Notes under the pieces: model-generated
What the model was told of the DNA's origin: nothing
The model's input: the letters and a program-made list of their open reading frames with translations, nothing else
Database searches by the model: none
Program-made: the position numbers and the translations under genes
Assembly (NCBI GenBank): GCA_016712275.1
Contig: JADJRI010000019.1
Coordinates: 48,899-112,898, forward strand
Reading direction: 5' to 3'
DNA: 64,000 nucleotides
From: Planctomycetota bacterium
GTDB taxonomy: Bacteria > Planctomycetota > Phycisphaerae > UBA1845 > UTPLA1
In this document: one piece after another, positions 27,323 to 35,408 of the stretch
How positions within the stretch are numbered: the stretch's first letter is position 1
Layout: every line of letters starts with the position of its first letter

Positions 27323-27592
27323 TTATTTCGTGCCATCGCGGAGCCAGTCCTTGAGGTGTTTGGCGAGTTGGTCTGGTTTGCGGTCGGCGAGGATTTTCGA
27401 GAAGAGCGGCTCTTTCACCTTCAGGTTTTTCATGGCCGTCTCGACGCGCTTCCAGAGCTGGTCGCGTTTTTTGTCGGTTTCGGCGAGGAAGAGCTCGCTG
27501 GCGAGTTCGGAGAGCTTGGTGAGCATGATGTCGTCGCGGTTGTCGTAGTAGCGGTCGATGATTTTCTTTTGATGGGGCGTAAAGTCGGGCAT
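27323..27592 (-). CDS. Small conserved hypothetical protein (89 aa)
   Basis: A highly charged, fully helical 89-residue protein: TPHQKKIIDRYYDNRDDIML, LSELASELFLAETDKKRDQL, TAMKNLKVKEPLFSKILADR, LAKHLKDWL. I have seen proteins of this pattern in planctomycetes annotated only as hypothetical. There is no cysteine, no membrane segment and no catalytic motif. It might be a small RNA- or protein-binding factor, but nothing proves this. It converges with the aldo/keto reductase, whose corrected stop is 24 bases away. Confidence 0.7.
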   Translation of the reverse strand: MPDFTPHQKKIIDRYYDNRDDIMLTKLSELASELFLAETDKKRDQLWKRVETAMKNLKVKEPLFSKILADRKPDQLAKHLKDWLRDGTK

Positions 27593-27750
27593 CGTCGGTC
27601 TTCCGTTTTTGGGTTGCAGAGATTGGAGTGGTTCGCGAATGGGTTGCGCTTTCCGGCATTCGCAGGGGCAAAGCGAAAGGCCGCTTGCCCATGCCTTAGG
27701 ATTACAATCGCGAGTTACTCCGACATATCGTCTTTATTACATGGTTTTTC

Positions 27751-27780
27751 GCACCGGCCATAAGCCGGTGCCACACTTGT
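27751..27780. repeat. REP-like palindrome, diverged copy
   Basis: GCACCGGC and GCCGGTGC arms flank a short CATAA loop and are followed by CACACTTGTGG. The same core occurs as a perfect hairpin at 35341-35383, sharing AAGTGTGGCACCGGCT read on the opposite strand. It lies in the spacer between the small conserved gene and the PIN/TRAM gene. Confidence 0.6.
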
Positions 27781-27845
27781 GGTTCACTCCAGTTTTAGTT
27801 CCTCTTCAATTTCACTCAATTTCTGACATGGCGTGTATGTCGATC

Positions 27846-27878
27846 GCCGACCGCTTCCTGACGGGCGCGGCTCTGTTA
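27846..27878. repeat. 33-bp dispersed repeat, copy A
   Basis: This block, starting CGCCGACCGCTTCCT and ending CGCGGCTCTGTT, matches 34571-34603 at 32 of 33 positions. Here it covers the end and stop codon of the PIN/TRAM gene. The other copy is inside a membrane glycosyltransferase gene. The match is too long and too exact to be chance in 64 kb. Confidence 0.75.
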
Positions 27879-28967
27879 GGTGCGGTGCGGCGGCGCGGGG
27901 CGGCGGGGGTTGCGGTTGGGCGGGGCGCTGCCTTCGAGTCGGGCGAAGATCATGCGGCCGGCCGAGGTTTGCAGCACGCTCGTGACATCGATGTTCACGG
28001 TGTCGCCGATGCGCTCGCGGCCGCCCTCGACGACGATCATGGTGCCATCGTCGAGGTAGCCGATGCCCTGGCCCGCCTCTTCGCCGGGCTTGATGATTTT
28101 GACGCTCATGTTTTCGCCGGGCAGGGCGATCGGCTTCATCGCGTTGGCGAGGTCGTTGATGTTGATGATGTCGATGTTGCGAACCTTGCCGATTTTGTTC
28201 AGGTTGTAATCGTTGGTGGCGACGCGGCCGTTGAGCTGCTGGGCGAGGGCCAGGAGCTTGAGATCGACCGTTTCACCGGCTTCGCCTTTGGCCAGCGTGG
28301 GCTCCAGAATTTCAACATCGAGCCGTTCCAGGGTTTGCAGCTTGTTGAGCACATCCAGCCCGCGCCGGCCGCGCACGCGCTTGAGCTTGTCGTTGGAATC
28401 GGCCACGGCCTGAAGTTCGTGGAGGACGAAGCGGGGCACGATCAGCTTGTTGTCGATAATGCCGGTCTCACAGATTTCGGCGATGCGGCCATCGATGATA
28501 ACCGAGGTGTCGAGAATGATGGGTCGTCCGCCTTTGACTTGCTTGGCGAATTCGACGTAGGGGATTACGAAGCGGATGTCGTCCTTGGTTTGGAGGATGA
28601 AGCTGACGCAGTAGTAACAACAGATGATTCCGAGGAGCACTTTGGTAAGGGCGATTGCCGGATGGTCCACCCCCTGAACCGGTCGAAAGGCATCCGACAT
28701 GAACGCAGTAGTCAGCATGTCAAGGACGATGGTCAATGGAAAGGTGATAAGTAGGCCGACGATGATGCCGAAAAAGATGCCTGAAAGGGCCTGGAGGCTC
28801 TTTTTGGGAATCATGATTTCGACGGAGACGACGGCGACAGACAGAACAAACGATCCGAGCAGCAGCACCCAGCGGGAATCGGCCATGAGGCTGCCTTTTT
28901 CGACGTAGCTCATGCCGACGGAGAGAACGGATAAGATTAGAAAGAGCCTGAGAAAATGTTGCAGCAT
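27876..28967 (-). CDS. PIN and TRAM domain membrane protein (YacL-like)
   Basis: A 363-residue protein. Four hydrophobic segments occupy the first ~130 residues (for example WVLLLGSFVLSVAVVSVEIM and GIFFGIIVGLLITFPLTIVL). A PIN nuclease domain follows at about 150-265: RPIILDTSVIIDGRIAEI, LIVPRFVLHELQAVADS, RGRRGLDVLNKLQ, and GRVATNDYNLNKI, giving the acidic active-site residues. A TRAM domain lies at about 280-345 (PGENMSVKIIKPGEEAGQGI, GYLDDGTMIVVEGG). This is the YacL layout, a membrane-tethered predicted ribonuclease of unknown substrate. The Pro/Arg-rich C-terminal tail runs into a dispersed repeat that includes the stop codon. The frame is intact. Confidence 0.9.
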   Translation of the reverse strand: MLQHFLRLFLILSVLSVGMSYVEKGSLMADSRWVLLLGSFVLSVAVVSVEIMIPKKSLQALSGIFFGIIVGLLITFPLTIVLDMLTTAFMSDAFRPVQGVDHPAIALTKVLLGIICCYYCVSFILQTKDDIRFVIPYVEFAKQVKGGRPIILDTSVIIDGRIAEICETGIIDNKLIVPRFVLHELQAVADSNDKLKRVRGRRGLDVLNKLQTLERLDVEILEPTLAKGEAGETVDLKLLALAQQLNGRVATNDYNLNKIGKVRNIDIININDLANAMKPIALPGENMSVKIIKPGEEAGQGIGYLDDGTMIVVEGGRERIGDTVNIDVTSVLQTSAGRMIFARLEGSAPPNRNPRRPAPPHRT

Positions 28968-29102
28968 GGATAATCGCTCCCGAATGACGAATGGATAATT
29001 AACAAGGCAATTGCCCTATACTGATAATTGACGGAAGTATAACGTCGATGGATGTGAGTGACATCGGCGGATCGAGGCGGAGGCGACGTCGTGCCGGCTG
29101 CA

Positions 29103-30812
29103 ATGCGAAAAGGGATGGCGCGAGGGAAATGGCCGGTTTGGCCGGTGCGACGGGCAGTGTGCATCTTTTTTGCCGTGGCGGCGGCCTGGGGCGGGTCGGA
29201 GCTGTCCGGTGGCGCGCCGCCGCCGGCGGTACGTGAAACGGCGGCGGACAAGATGCGCCGGGAGGTGATGGCGCTGTTGTCCGAGGGGCGCGTCGCTGCG
29301 GCATTGAATGCCGCTCAGGCGGCGCTGGCCCGGAATAAGGGCGATGGGGCGGTTCGAGACGAGTTCGTTTCGCTGCATGTTTCGTTGGGCCGGCGGCTGA
29401 TTTCGGAGGAGGAATTTCCGGCGGCCGAGCGTGCCTTGGAGGCGGCGCTGCGGGTGGATGAGAACGCCCATGCGGCGCGGGCATTGCTGCGGAAGATTCA
29501 CGGCGGTCGCGCGGCGGCGCCGGGCCGGGTGGATGCGGCGCGAGCGTGGCTGGAGTTGGAGTGGTTTGAGCCGGCCTTTGTGACGCTGCGCCAGGCGACG
29601 GCGTTGGTGCCGGATCGGCGACAGGCCTGGCTGGGCGACTATCTCGCGGCTGCCATCGGTGCGGGGGATGACGAATATTGCACGAAGAACTTTCACGAGG
29701 CGTTTTATTATTACGACGCGGCCTTGAAGCTGGGGGATGAGTCGGGCGTGCGGCCGACGGCGTCGCTTGTGGAGCGGTGGTTACAGAGCTTGTCGCATGC
29801 GATGTCGCGCGACGTGGACCGAGCCGCCTATCCTCCCGCGTTCTGGAAGCTGGCGATCGAGCGGTCGGAATCCCTGATTCGGAGTGACAATCATTCGGCA
29901 CTCTTGAAGGCCGCCCTGCGCGGTTTTGCGTATGAGAACATGGGCGATGCCGAACGGGCGGCCAAAGCATATCGGCTGTGCCTCGGAATTTTGGATGAAG
30001 CCGGCGGGGATGTGCGGGCGTTGCGCGAATCGGTGATTGGCAAATTACGGCAGCGATATGACGTAAACTTGTGCTGCCGGCGCGATGGTTTCTGGGGGCA
30101 GGCTGCCTCGGGTGATTGGCAGATTATGGAGCGCGGGCCGTTTCGCGTGCATCATCGCAACGAAGCGGCGGGTCGGCGGGTTGCGTCGGCTGCGGTGTTT
30201 CAATTCGGTCGAATTGCCAAATATTTGGGTTTGGATGCGGACGAGGTGAAGTGGAGCGTGCCGTGCGACGTTTATTTGCACGGGAGCGCAGCGGCGTTTC
30301 GTGAGGCGACGGGTTTGGGCGATGCGACGCGGGCCGCGAGCATCATTCACGCCCGGAAACGAAATCTCGAACGGCATGAGATTCATGTATATCAGAGCGA
30401 TCCGATGCTGCTCTCGGCATCGCTTTCCCATGAAATTGCCCATTTGATCGCGGCGTCGGCGACCGAGTATCGGCCGATGATGGGTGCGATCAGCGAAGGG
30501 CTGGCGTTGCAAATGGAACCGAAGTGCCGACATCGGCAATTTGCTAGATTGTTTCGAGAGAATAAGCACCCTCGCGGATTGGGGGCTCTCTTGGGTGTTT
30601 CGGAGGCGCATCCATCTGAAGCGGCCTTTTACGCAGAGGCCTTTCAATTGACGGCGGTACTGGGGAATGAGGGTGGGTATTCACGCTTCTTGGAAGCAGC
30701 GGGAGGAAGGAAAACGCCGTCGGAATTGGCCCGCCTGTTTGGATTTGAATCGACGGATGCCTTGGACAAGGCGTATTTTTCCGCACCTGTGGGCGTTCGG
30801 GTAAATCCATAG
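29103..30812 (+). CDS. Exported TPR protein with gluzincin metallopeptidase domain
   Basis: About 569 residues from ATG 29103; ATG 29115 is also possible. A basic N-terminus and hydrophobic stretch (AVCIFFAVAAAWGG) suggest a signal peptide or anchor. Residues about 40-330 are TPR-like helical repeats (LLSEGRVAAALNAAQAALA, ALEAALRVDENAHAARALL, AYRLCLGILDEAGG). The C-terminal part holds LSHEIAHLIAA, an HExxH zinc site, followed about 25 residues later by ISEGLA with the third ligand Glu, as in gluzincins and peptidase MA-like proteins. It should act in the periplasm or at the membrane. It is divergent from the PIN/TRAM gene. The substrate is unknown; the TPRs probably recruit partners. Confidence 0.82.
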   Translation: MRKGMARGKWPVWPVRRAVCIFFAVAAAWGGSELSGGAPPPAVRETAADKMRREVMALLSEGRVAAALNAAQAALARNKGDGAVRDEFVSLHVSLGRRLISEEEFPAAERALEAALRVDENAHAARALLRKIHGGRAAAPGRVDAARAWLELEWFEPAFVTLRQATALVPDRRQAWLGDYLAAAIGAGDDEYCTKNFHEAFYYYDAALKLGDESGVRPTASLVERWLQSLSHAMSRDVDRAAYPPAFWKLAIERSESLIRSDNHSALLKAALRGFAYENMGDAERAAKAYRLCLGILDEAGGDVRALRESVIGKLRQRYDVNLCCRRDGFWGQAASGDWQIMERGPFRVHHRNEAAGRRVASAAVFQFGRIAKYLGLDADEVKWSVPCDVYLHGSAAAFREATGLGDATRAASIIHARKRNLERHEIHVYQSDPMLLSASLSHEIAHLIAASATEYRPMMGAISEGLALQMEPKCRHRQFARLFRENKHPRGLGALLGVSEAHPSEAAFYAEAFQLTAVLGNEGGYSRFLEAAGGRKTPSELARLFGFESTDALDKAYFSAPVGVRVNP

Positions 30813-30932
30813 GTGGCAGGAATGGCTGTGCCCCGCAGCTCGCGTTTCAAGAAGTCTGGTCAGCCCGCACGAAAGGTGATATAGTTGAATGGTTGAAGAC
30901 CTCGTATTGTGAATTGTTCAGGAGATTGCGGC

Positions 30933-31079
30933 ATGTTCGGACTTCCGTTTCTTGGTGGCGGGGGAGGTATTTTTGGCCTTCTGCCCGTTTATGCGATTTT
31001 CTTTGTGATCAACCTCATTTTGCAGCTATTCACCGGCAACCTGAACGATTTGTTCGTGCCGCCGGACGACTTGAATTAA
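30933..31079 (+). CDS. 48-residue glycine-rich membrane miniprotein A
   Basis: A short ORF with a good ribosome-binding site (CAGGAGA 9 bases upstream of ATG). The peptide starts MFGLPFLGGGGGIFGLLP, continues through one hydrophobic span (VYAIFFVINLILQLF) and ends acidic (DLFVPPDDLN). It is predicted to be a single-pass membrane peptide. A stem-loop with a T-rich tail follows about 60 bases downstream. A second 48-residue hydrophobic miniprotein with similar gene structure lies 1.7 kb away beyond moeA. No homologue is recognised; holin-like, regulatory or assembly roles are all possible. Confidence 0.65.
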   Translation: MFGLPFLGGGGGIFGLLPVYAIFFVINLILQLFTGNLNDLFVPPDDLN

Positions 31080-31141
31080 GCACTCGTAGATTGAATGGGC
31101 GGTGGCGGCGATCGGCCACGGCCATGCGCAAGTACAACTGG

Positions 31142-31185
31142 CTGCCCGGTTAGGATGAAATTCTGAGCCGGGCGGTTGTTCTTTT
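31142..31185 (+). terminator. Probable intrinsic terminator after miniprotein A
   Basis: CTGCCCGG pairs with CCGGGCGG (one wobble) around an 18-base loop, then TTGTTCTTTTT follows. It lies in the convergent space between miniprotein A and moeA. Confidence 0.55.
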
Positions 31186-32450
31186 TACATTTCCTTCGAA
31201 ATGAAGATGACTTCAACCTGGCAGCCGGGTGTTTGCACTAGGGTTGGGTCGTTTCGAACCAGAAGCGCATTGGCCAGCGCCGCACCGAAGGGATCGCCGG
31301 AGCCGCCCCAGCCGCAGGGTTCGACAACGAGGCCATCGGCATCGGTGTTCCAAACCCGCGCGGGCACAAAAGCCGGTCGATTGTCCTTGGCGGCTTTGAC
31401 TTCGCGGGTGAGCATGGCCTTCCAGCGATGGGGCGGGCGAACCGCATGGCCTTGCAAGCCGCGAATGGCCATGCGAACAAACAGCCACGCACAGACATAG
31501 GCACTGACCGGGTTTCCGGGCAGGCCGAAGACATGCTGGCCGTTGGGACCGCGGCCATAGGCGACGGGCTTTCCGGGGCGAACCTGTACGCCATGAAACT
31601 GCCATTCAACGCCAAGATCGGCAAATGCGTTCGGAACGAGATCGAGCGTGCCCAGAGACATGCCGCCCGCCGCAATGACAACCGGATGACGCAGTGCGCT
31701 GGTCAACTTCGAACGAAGATCTGCGGGATTGTCGCGAACGATGCCGACCGAATGGGGCGTCGCCCCGAATTGCGTCACCAGCGCGGCCAGCATGGGACCA
31801 TTGCTCTCAAATATTTGTCCGTGCGCTCGCGGCGCGCCGCTGGGGACGAGTTCGTCGCCGGTGACAGCGATGCCGACATCGATATCGGGATAAACAGAAA
31901 CGTTCGTCGTGCCGTTTGATGTGAGCACGGCGATCTGCGGAGCTTCGATGAGCAGCGGCGGTGCAAGAAGGATGTCACCCCGACGGGCGTGTTGGCCGCG
32001 TCGCGTGAGATGGGCGCCCGGCTTCACGACGTTCCGAATGGTGACGCGCAATCCATCGGGGGAAAGTGTTGTATTCTCGATTCGCACAATGGAATCGGCG
32101 CCGGCCGGAATCGGCGCGCCGGTGTTGATGCGAACTGCATTGCCGGGCGGCAAGGTGGTTTTTTCGGTGACCCCGGCCGCAATGACGCCTGCGAGTTTCA
32201 ATTCCGTGACAGGATTTTGACAATCGGCCGATCGAACTGCGAAACCGTCCATCATGGACTTGTCAAAGATGGGATAGTCGTCGGTGGCCGGTACCGGTGC
32301 GGCCAGGACACGCCCGAGTGACTGTTCTGTCGAGATGGGTACCGGGTCGAGGTGGCTGACAGCATGAGCAATGCAATCCCATGCTTCATCAAGGGTGAGA
32401 AGCGGATGCGGGTTGGTTCCCCAGAGTGGTGATTTTTTCGGACTTGGCAT
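31185..32450 (-). CDS. moeA: Molybdopterin molybdenumtransferase
   Basis: MoeA inserts molybdate into adenylylated molybdopterin in the last step of molybdenum-cofactor synthesis in the cytoplasm. The 421-residue protein has the family landmarks: FDKSMMDGFAVR (about residues 62-73), VRINTGAPIPAGADSIVRIE (about 105-124), GDELVPSGAP, AAGGMSLGTLDLV (about 261-273), VRPGKPVAYG, and GLPGNPVSAYVC (about 312-323). Length is normal and the frame intact. No other moa/moe gene is in the window, so this copy is isolated. It is flanked on both sides by genes for 48-residue membrane miniproteins on the opposite strand, which may be coincidental. Confidence 0.95.
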   Translation of the reverse strand: MPSPKKSPLWGTNPHPLLTLDEAWDCIAHAVSHLDPVPISTEQSLGRVLAAPVPATDDYPIFDKSMMDGFAVRSADCQNPVTELKLAGVIAAGVTEKTTLPPGNAVRINTGAPIPAGADSIVRIENTTLSPDGLRVTIRNVVKPGAHLTRRGQHARRGDILLAPPLLIEAPQIAVLTSNGTTNVSVYPDIDVGIAVTGDELVPSGAPRAHGQIFESNGPMLAALVTQFGATPHSVGIVRDNPADLRSKLTSALRHPVVIAAGGMSLGTLDLVPNAFADLGVEWQFHGVQVRPGKPVAYGRGPNGQHVFGLPGNPVSAYVCAWLFVRMAIRGLQGHAVRPPHRWKAMLTREVKAAKDNRPAFVPARVWNTDADGLVVEPCGWGGSGDPFGAALANALLVRNDPTLVQTPGCQVEVIFISKEM

Positions 32451-32819
32451 GACGGACTTTCAAATGTGCGAACCTTCGATTCTATCGTCGCAAAGTGCAT
32501 GAAATCCGAGATCGGGCAGGGTAGCCCGGTAGATTGGCTTAGAATTGATATTGTTGCGGGCTTTTACTCAATTCACGTAAACCTATTCATGAAATTGAAT
32601 TAGAAGAGTTTACTTCCCAAGTTCTTGGGCGCCATGGCTCGAGCTGAAAATCGCTCAATTTTGCTCAACCGGGCGAAAACACGATTCCGATAAGAAGGAT
32701 AAGGTGTTAAGTTGCTGAAAAGCGCTGCCGTGATCGGCGGCCGCATTTCGTGAGGGGTGACTCGATCTTGTCACTGCCTCAACCAGGTTGTATCTGATCG
32801 AATCAAAAGGAGTCAAAAA
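32451..32819. other. Intergenic region holding the miniprotein B promoter
   Basis: This spacer between divergent moeA and miniprotein B has no other coding frame that I trust. The right end carries a good promoter and ribosome-binding site for miniprotein B. The left part should hold the moeA promoter, not pinpointed. Confidence 0.55.
32768..32796 (+). promoter_or_regulatory. Sigma-70-like promoter for miniprotein B
   Basis: TTGTCA (32768-32773) and TATCTG (32791-32796) are separated by exactly 17 bases. The predicted start of transcription would be around 32803, giving a leader of about 17 bases that contains AAAGGAG. Confidence 0.5.
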
Positions 32820-32966
32820 ATGGACGGTATTTGTGCAATTATCAATCCCTTCTTAGGCGCGATTGATTTCTTCCTCGGTTTCGCCTCGTACTTCACAGGA
32901 TGGTTTGGTTTCTCGCTGCCCAGCTTCCAGACGCTCTTTGGCGATATTCTGGGTTGTGTGGCTTGA
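32820..32966 (+). CDS. 48-residue membrane miniprotein B
   Basis: A short ORF with AAAGGAG about 8 bases before the ATG, a sigma-70-like promoter upstream and an intrinsic terminator 57 bases downstream, so it is a complete monocistronic unit. The peptide (MDGICAIINPFLGAIDFFLG, then FASYFTGWFGFSLPSFQTLF) is rich in Phe and Gly, hydrophobic almost throughout, and ends LGCVA. Its length equals that of miniprotein A at 30933, and both are glycine/phenylalanine rich, although the sequences are not clearly homologous. Function unknown; it is likely membrane-inserted. Confidence 0.7.
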   Translation: MDGICAIINPFLGAIDFFLGFASYFTGWFGFSLPSFQTLFGDILGCVA

Positions 32967-33022
32967 CGGACTTCGAGTCCGTTCGTCCATAACTCACAAC
33001 GCCGAGTTCTAATTGAATTGAT

Positions 33023-33067
33023 GAATCCGGTCGTGGTGCATTGGCACTCCGGCCGGATTCTTTTTTG
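33023..33067 (+). terminator. Intrinsic terminator after miniprotein B
   Basis: GAATCCGG pairs perfectly with CCGGATTC. An inner GTGC-ATTG-GCAC hairpin lies inside the loop, and CTTTTTT follows directly. This is one of the clearest terminators in the window. Confidence 0.8.
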
Positions 33068-33101
33068 GTTCAATCGCGCGTGCGTGGCGAGGGAACTTTT
33101 T

Positions 33102-35243
33102 TCATCCCTGCACGCTTTTGAATATTGTGCGATCATTGAGCGGCGGAGAAAGGCGGATACATTCGTACCCGCTGCCGAGACTTGTGCGTGTTGTGACTCG
33201 ATTTGGGTCATCGTTGATGGCGCGGCGCAACTTGGGCCAAAGGAACCGTTTGGTCTCCGGGGGCGTTTCGCCGGGCCAGCCGCCCGCGATCCAGTCCCAT
33301 GTGCGGTCGATTTCCGAGGTTTGAACAACATAATTCGCTGAGCCTTTGCTATTCATGAGCGAATGATAATGACCCAGCCGGGGCCAGAATGATTCAAATT
33401 CGATGGTGCGGCACTTTTGCCGTGTCAGATAGGACAGAAGGTGGGCATCGAGCGGCTCGGCCACGGCGGTATCTATGTTCCCGTTGACAAGCTGTGTCGC
33501 AAGGGCGCGAAGCGGATGCGGCGCGCCAAGCTGCCTGTTCATGGCCACCTGCCCCGTCGCCCACGCCGCGCAAAGCAAAAGAGGAGCGATTTTGCCGATG
33601 AGCCGGAAGCGCTTGCTGACAAACACTGCGGCCAAGAGGCCGGGAATGAACGCCCAGAGGGGGACGAGATATCGAATTGTGGTGAAGTCGAGGGTGCAGC
33701 CGCCCAGAAGATACAGCGCCGTGCCCGATGCGACGCCGCCCATCAGCAGGATGACTGGAGAGTGGCACTTAGGGCGAAGCCTAAGAAGGCGGGACAGTGC
33801 AGCGCGATGCCCCGAAATGAGCATCATTGCGCATGAGACGGCGCAACCCAGAACCATCCAGTTTGCGGCGACGACGAGTGCCGAGTCAATGACATCCAGA
33901 GGCTTCGCCACAGTATCGCGGCCGACGCCGACGAGCTGGAGAAACGGGCGCGGGTCGGCGCCAAAGAGCAACGGCAGGCCGTCCAGCAAGTAAACCAGCG
34001 TTTCGCCGGCGAACCAGAACGGCCGAAACCCGAGTGGCAGGGAAGGATCGAGCGGGCGAATGCCGATGGCGGCGAGAACGGTGTAAATGACCGCAGGAAT
34101 GACGCCGATCACTGCGCCGATCAGCAAGGCAGCATTGTCAGTGGCAAGCCGGCGAGTGGTTTGGAAGAGTCGCGTTTTTCGTTTGATCCAGATGCCGATG
34201 GCCAGCGCGGTAGTGAGAATGATCACGGCGGCCACGGGCTTCGGTACGATGCCGAGCAGCAGGGCACTGTGGACTTTGTGGTCCGCGACCCAGACGGCCC
34301 ATGTTATGTTCAGAAGCAAAACGGCGGCCAGGGTGGCGACGGGAAGGGCGGCACGGCCGAAAGTCGACGTGAATCGGCTGAATGCCTTTCGCGAGACCGG
34401 GCTTTCCGACAAATGTGTCAACGGCCGGTTCAGCAAGGAATGAATAATGATCGGTACGATAAAGAGGACGATGGCAGGATTCAGCCAGAGGCCCGAGCCG
34501 ATGAGGAGGCCGAAGAGGATTTGTTTTGCTCGGGCGTTCGATCGTGACTCGAGGCGGCTATCTTGGGAAACGCCGACCGCTTCCTTACGGGCGCGGCTCT
34601 GTTCAGGGGCGCGGCTCTGTTCAGGCATGAACCACTCGGTGTAGCTCCAGAGTAGCAGGGTGCCCCAGAGCAGGATTTCGATGTAAGCCCCTCGGGCGGA
34701 GATCGACCACTGCATAAACATCGGCGATCCGCAAATCAGCACCGCCGCGCCGATGAGACCGCCCGCGCGGCCGAACCAGCGGGTGAGCATGAGATATTGC
34801 GCGGCGACCATGAGTGCGAGAAAGACGGCCGGTCCCGTGCGAAGCGCGTGAATCGGATTGTCGAAGAGTGGCGAGATGGCGGCAATGACGAATGCTTCGA
34901 GCGAACCCATGTAGCGCTGGCCGTAGAAGTAGATCGGGAGCGACTTGCCCTCGGCGATGTCCTGAGCCATGAGGCCTGTAATGGCTTCGTCGGAATGAAG
35001 GAGGGTTTCGCCTTTGATGATAAAGGGGGCTCTTGCGGCCAGCGCGATCGCGAAAAGTGACACCGCAATGACATCGTCCAGCCGCGCGAGCCGATGGCGC
35101 GGCCGAACGGTCATCTCGCGGACATCCGCGAGGGAGGGATCACTCGAATTGTCTCTGTAGGTCTCAAATGTTAGAATGGGAGCGTCGGCCTGCGGGGAGG
35201 CGTCGCGCTGTGAGATATCGGAACCGTGATGAATCGTGCGCAT
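33102..35243 (-). CDS. Large multispanning membrane protein, GT-C/ArnT-like glycosyltransferase
   Basis: A 713-residue protein with more than ten hydrophobic spans (for example VIAVSLFAIALAARAPFIIK, FGLLIGSGLWLNPAIVLFIV, VLGCAVSCAMMLISG). The first luminal loop contains HSDEAITGLMAQDI, matching the acidic loop of GT-C/PMT-like enzymes that use polyprenyl-linked sugars. FYGQRYMGSLEAF follows. The C-terminal part is a soluble or loop domain. The start at 35243 has AGGGAA upstream. Residues about 207-235 (EQSRAPEQSRARKEAVG) are encoded by a dispersed repeat with an 18-bp tandem duplication, kept in frame in a loop between spans. Acceptor and donor are unknown; glycosylation of proteins or envelope polymers is expected. 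Confidence 0.8.
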   Translation of the reverse strand: MRTIHHGSDISQRDASPQADAPILTFETYRDNSSDPSLADVREMTVRPRHRLARLDDVIAVSLFAIALAARAPFIIKGETLLHSDEAITGLMAQDIAEGKSLPIYFYGQRYMGSLEAFVIAAISPLFDNPIHALRTGPAVFLALMVAAQYLMLTRWFGRAGGLIGAAVLICGSPMFMQWSISARGAYIEILLWGTLLLWSYTEWFMPEQSRAPEQSRARKEAVGVSQDSRLESRSNARAKQILFGLLIGSGLWLNPAIVLFIVPIIIHSLLNRPLTHLSESPVSRKAFSRFTSTFGRAALPVATLAAVLLLNITWAVWVADHKVHSALLLGIVPKPVAAVIILTTALAIGIWIKRKTRLFQTTRRLATDNAALLIGAVIGVIPAVIYTVLAAIGIRPLDPSLPLGFRPFWFAGETLVYLLDGLPLLFGADPRPFLQLVGVGRDTVAKPLDVIDSALVVAANWMVLGCAVSCAMMLISGHRAALSRLLRLRPKCHSPVILLMGGVASGTALYLLGGCTLDFTTIRYLVPLWAFIPGLLAAVFVSKRFRLIGKIAPLLLCAAWATGQVAMNRQLGAPHPLRALATQLVNGNIDTAVAEPLDAHLLSYLTRQKCRTIEFESFWPRLGHYHSLMNSKGSANYVVQTSEIDRTWDWIAGGWPGETPPETKRFLWPKLRRAINDDPNRVTTRTSLGSGYECIRLSPPLNDRTIFKSVQG
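34571..34626. repeat. 33-bp dispersed repeat copy B plus 18-bp tandem duplication, inside a coding gene
   Basis: Positions 34571-34603 match 27846-27878 at 32 of 33 bases. The right part then repeats as an 18-bp tandem unit (GCGCGGCTCTGTTCAGGG, 34591-34608, followed by 34609-34626). The block is in frame in the membrane glycosyltransferase gene and encodes EQSRAP/EQSRAR on the - strand. Confidence 0.75.
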
Positions 35244-35340
35244 GGGTTTCCCTGTGGAGTCAATTGGCAGGGATTCATCGGTTCGATGCGGGGGTGAAAA
35301 CGGCTTAATTTAGGCGGAAAAATGGTTTGAACCTGGCAAA

Positions 35341-35383
35341 CCGGAAGTGTGGCACCGGCTAATAGCCGGTGCCACACTTCCGG
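35341..35383. repeat. Perfect 20-bp-stem hairpin (REP-like, possible terminator of the ubiB-like gene)
   Basis: CCGGAAGTGTGGCACCGGCT and its exact reverse complement flank the three-base loop AAT. The core recurs, degenerated, at 27751-27780. It lies downstream of the UbiB-family gene read on the - strand and is followed there by TTT, so it may stop transcription. Its sequence family marks it as a repeat element. Confidence 0.8.
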
Positions 35384-35408
35384 TTTTCTTCCGATAATGA
35401 TGCCATGA

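Noticed and set aside
27609..28754. 381-codon + strand frame
   Set aside because: It is antisense to the PIN/TRAM gene, which has all domain motifs; the composition of the frame is that of a GC-rich shadow.
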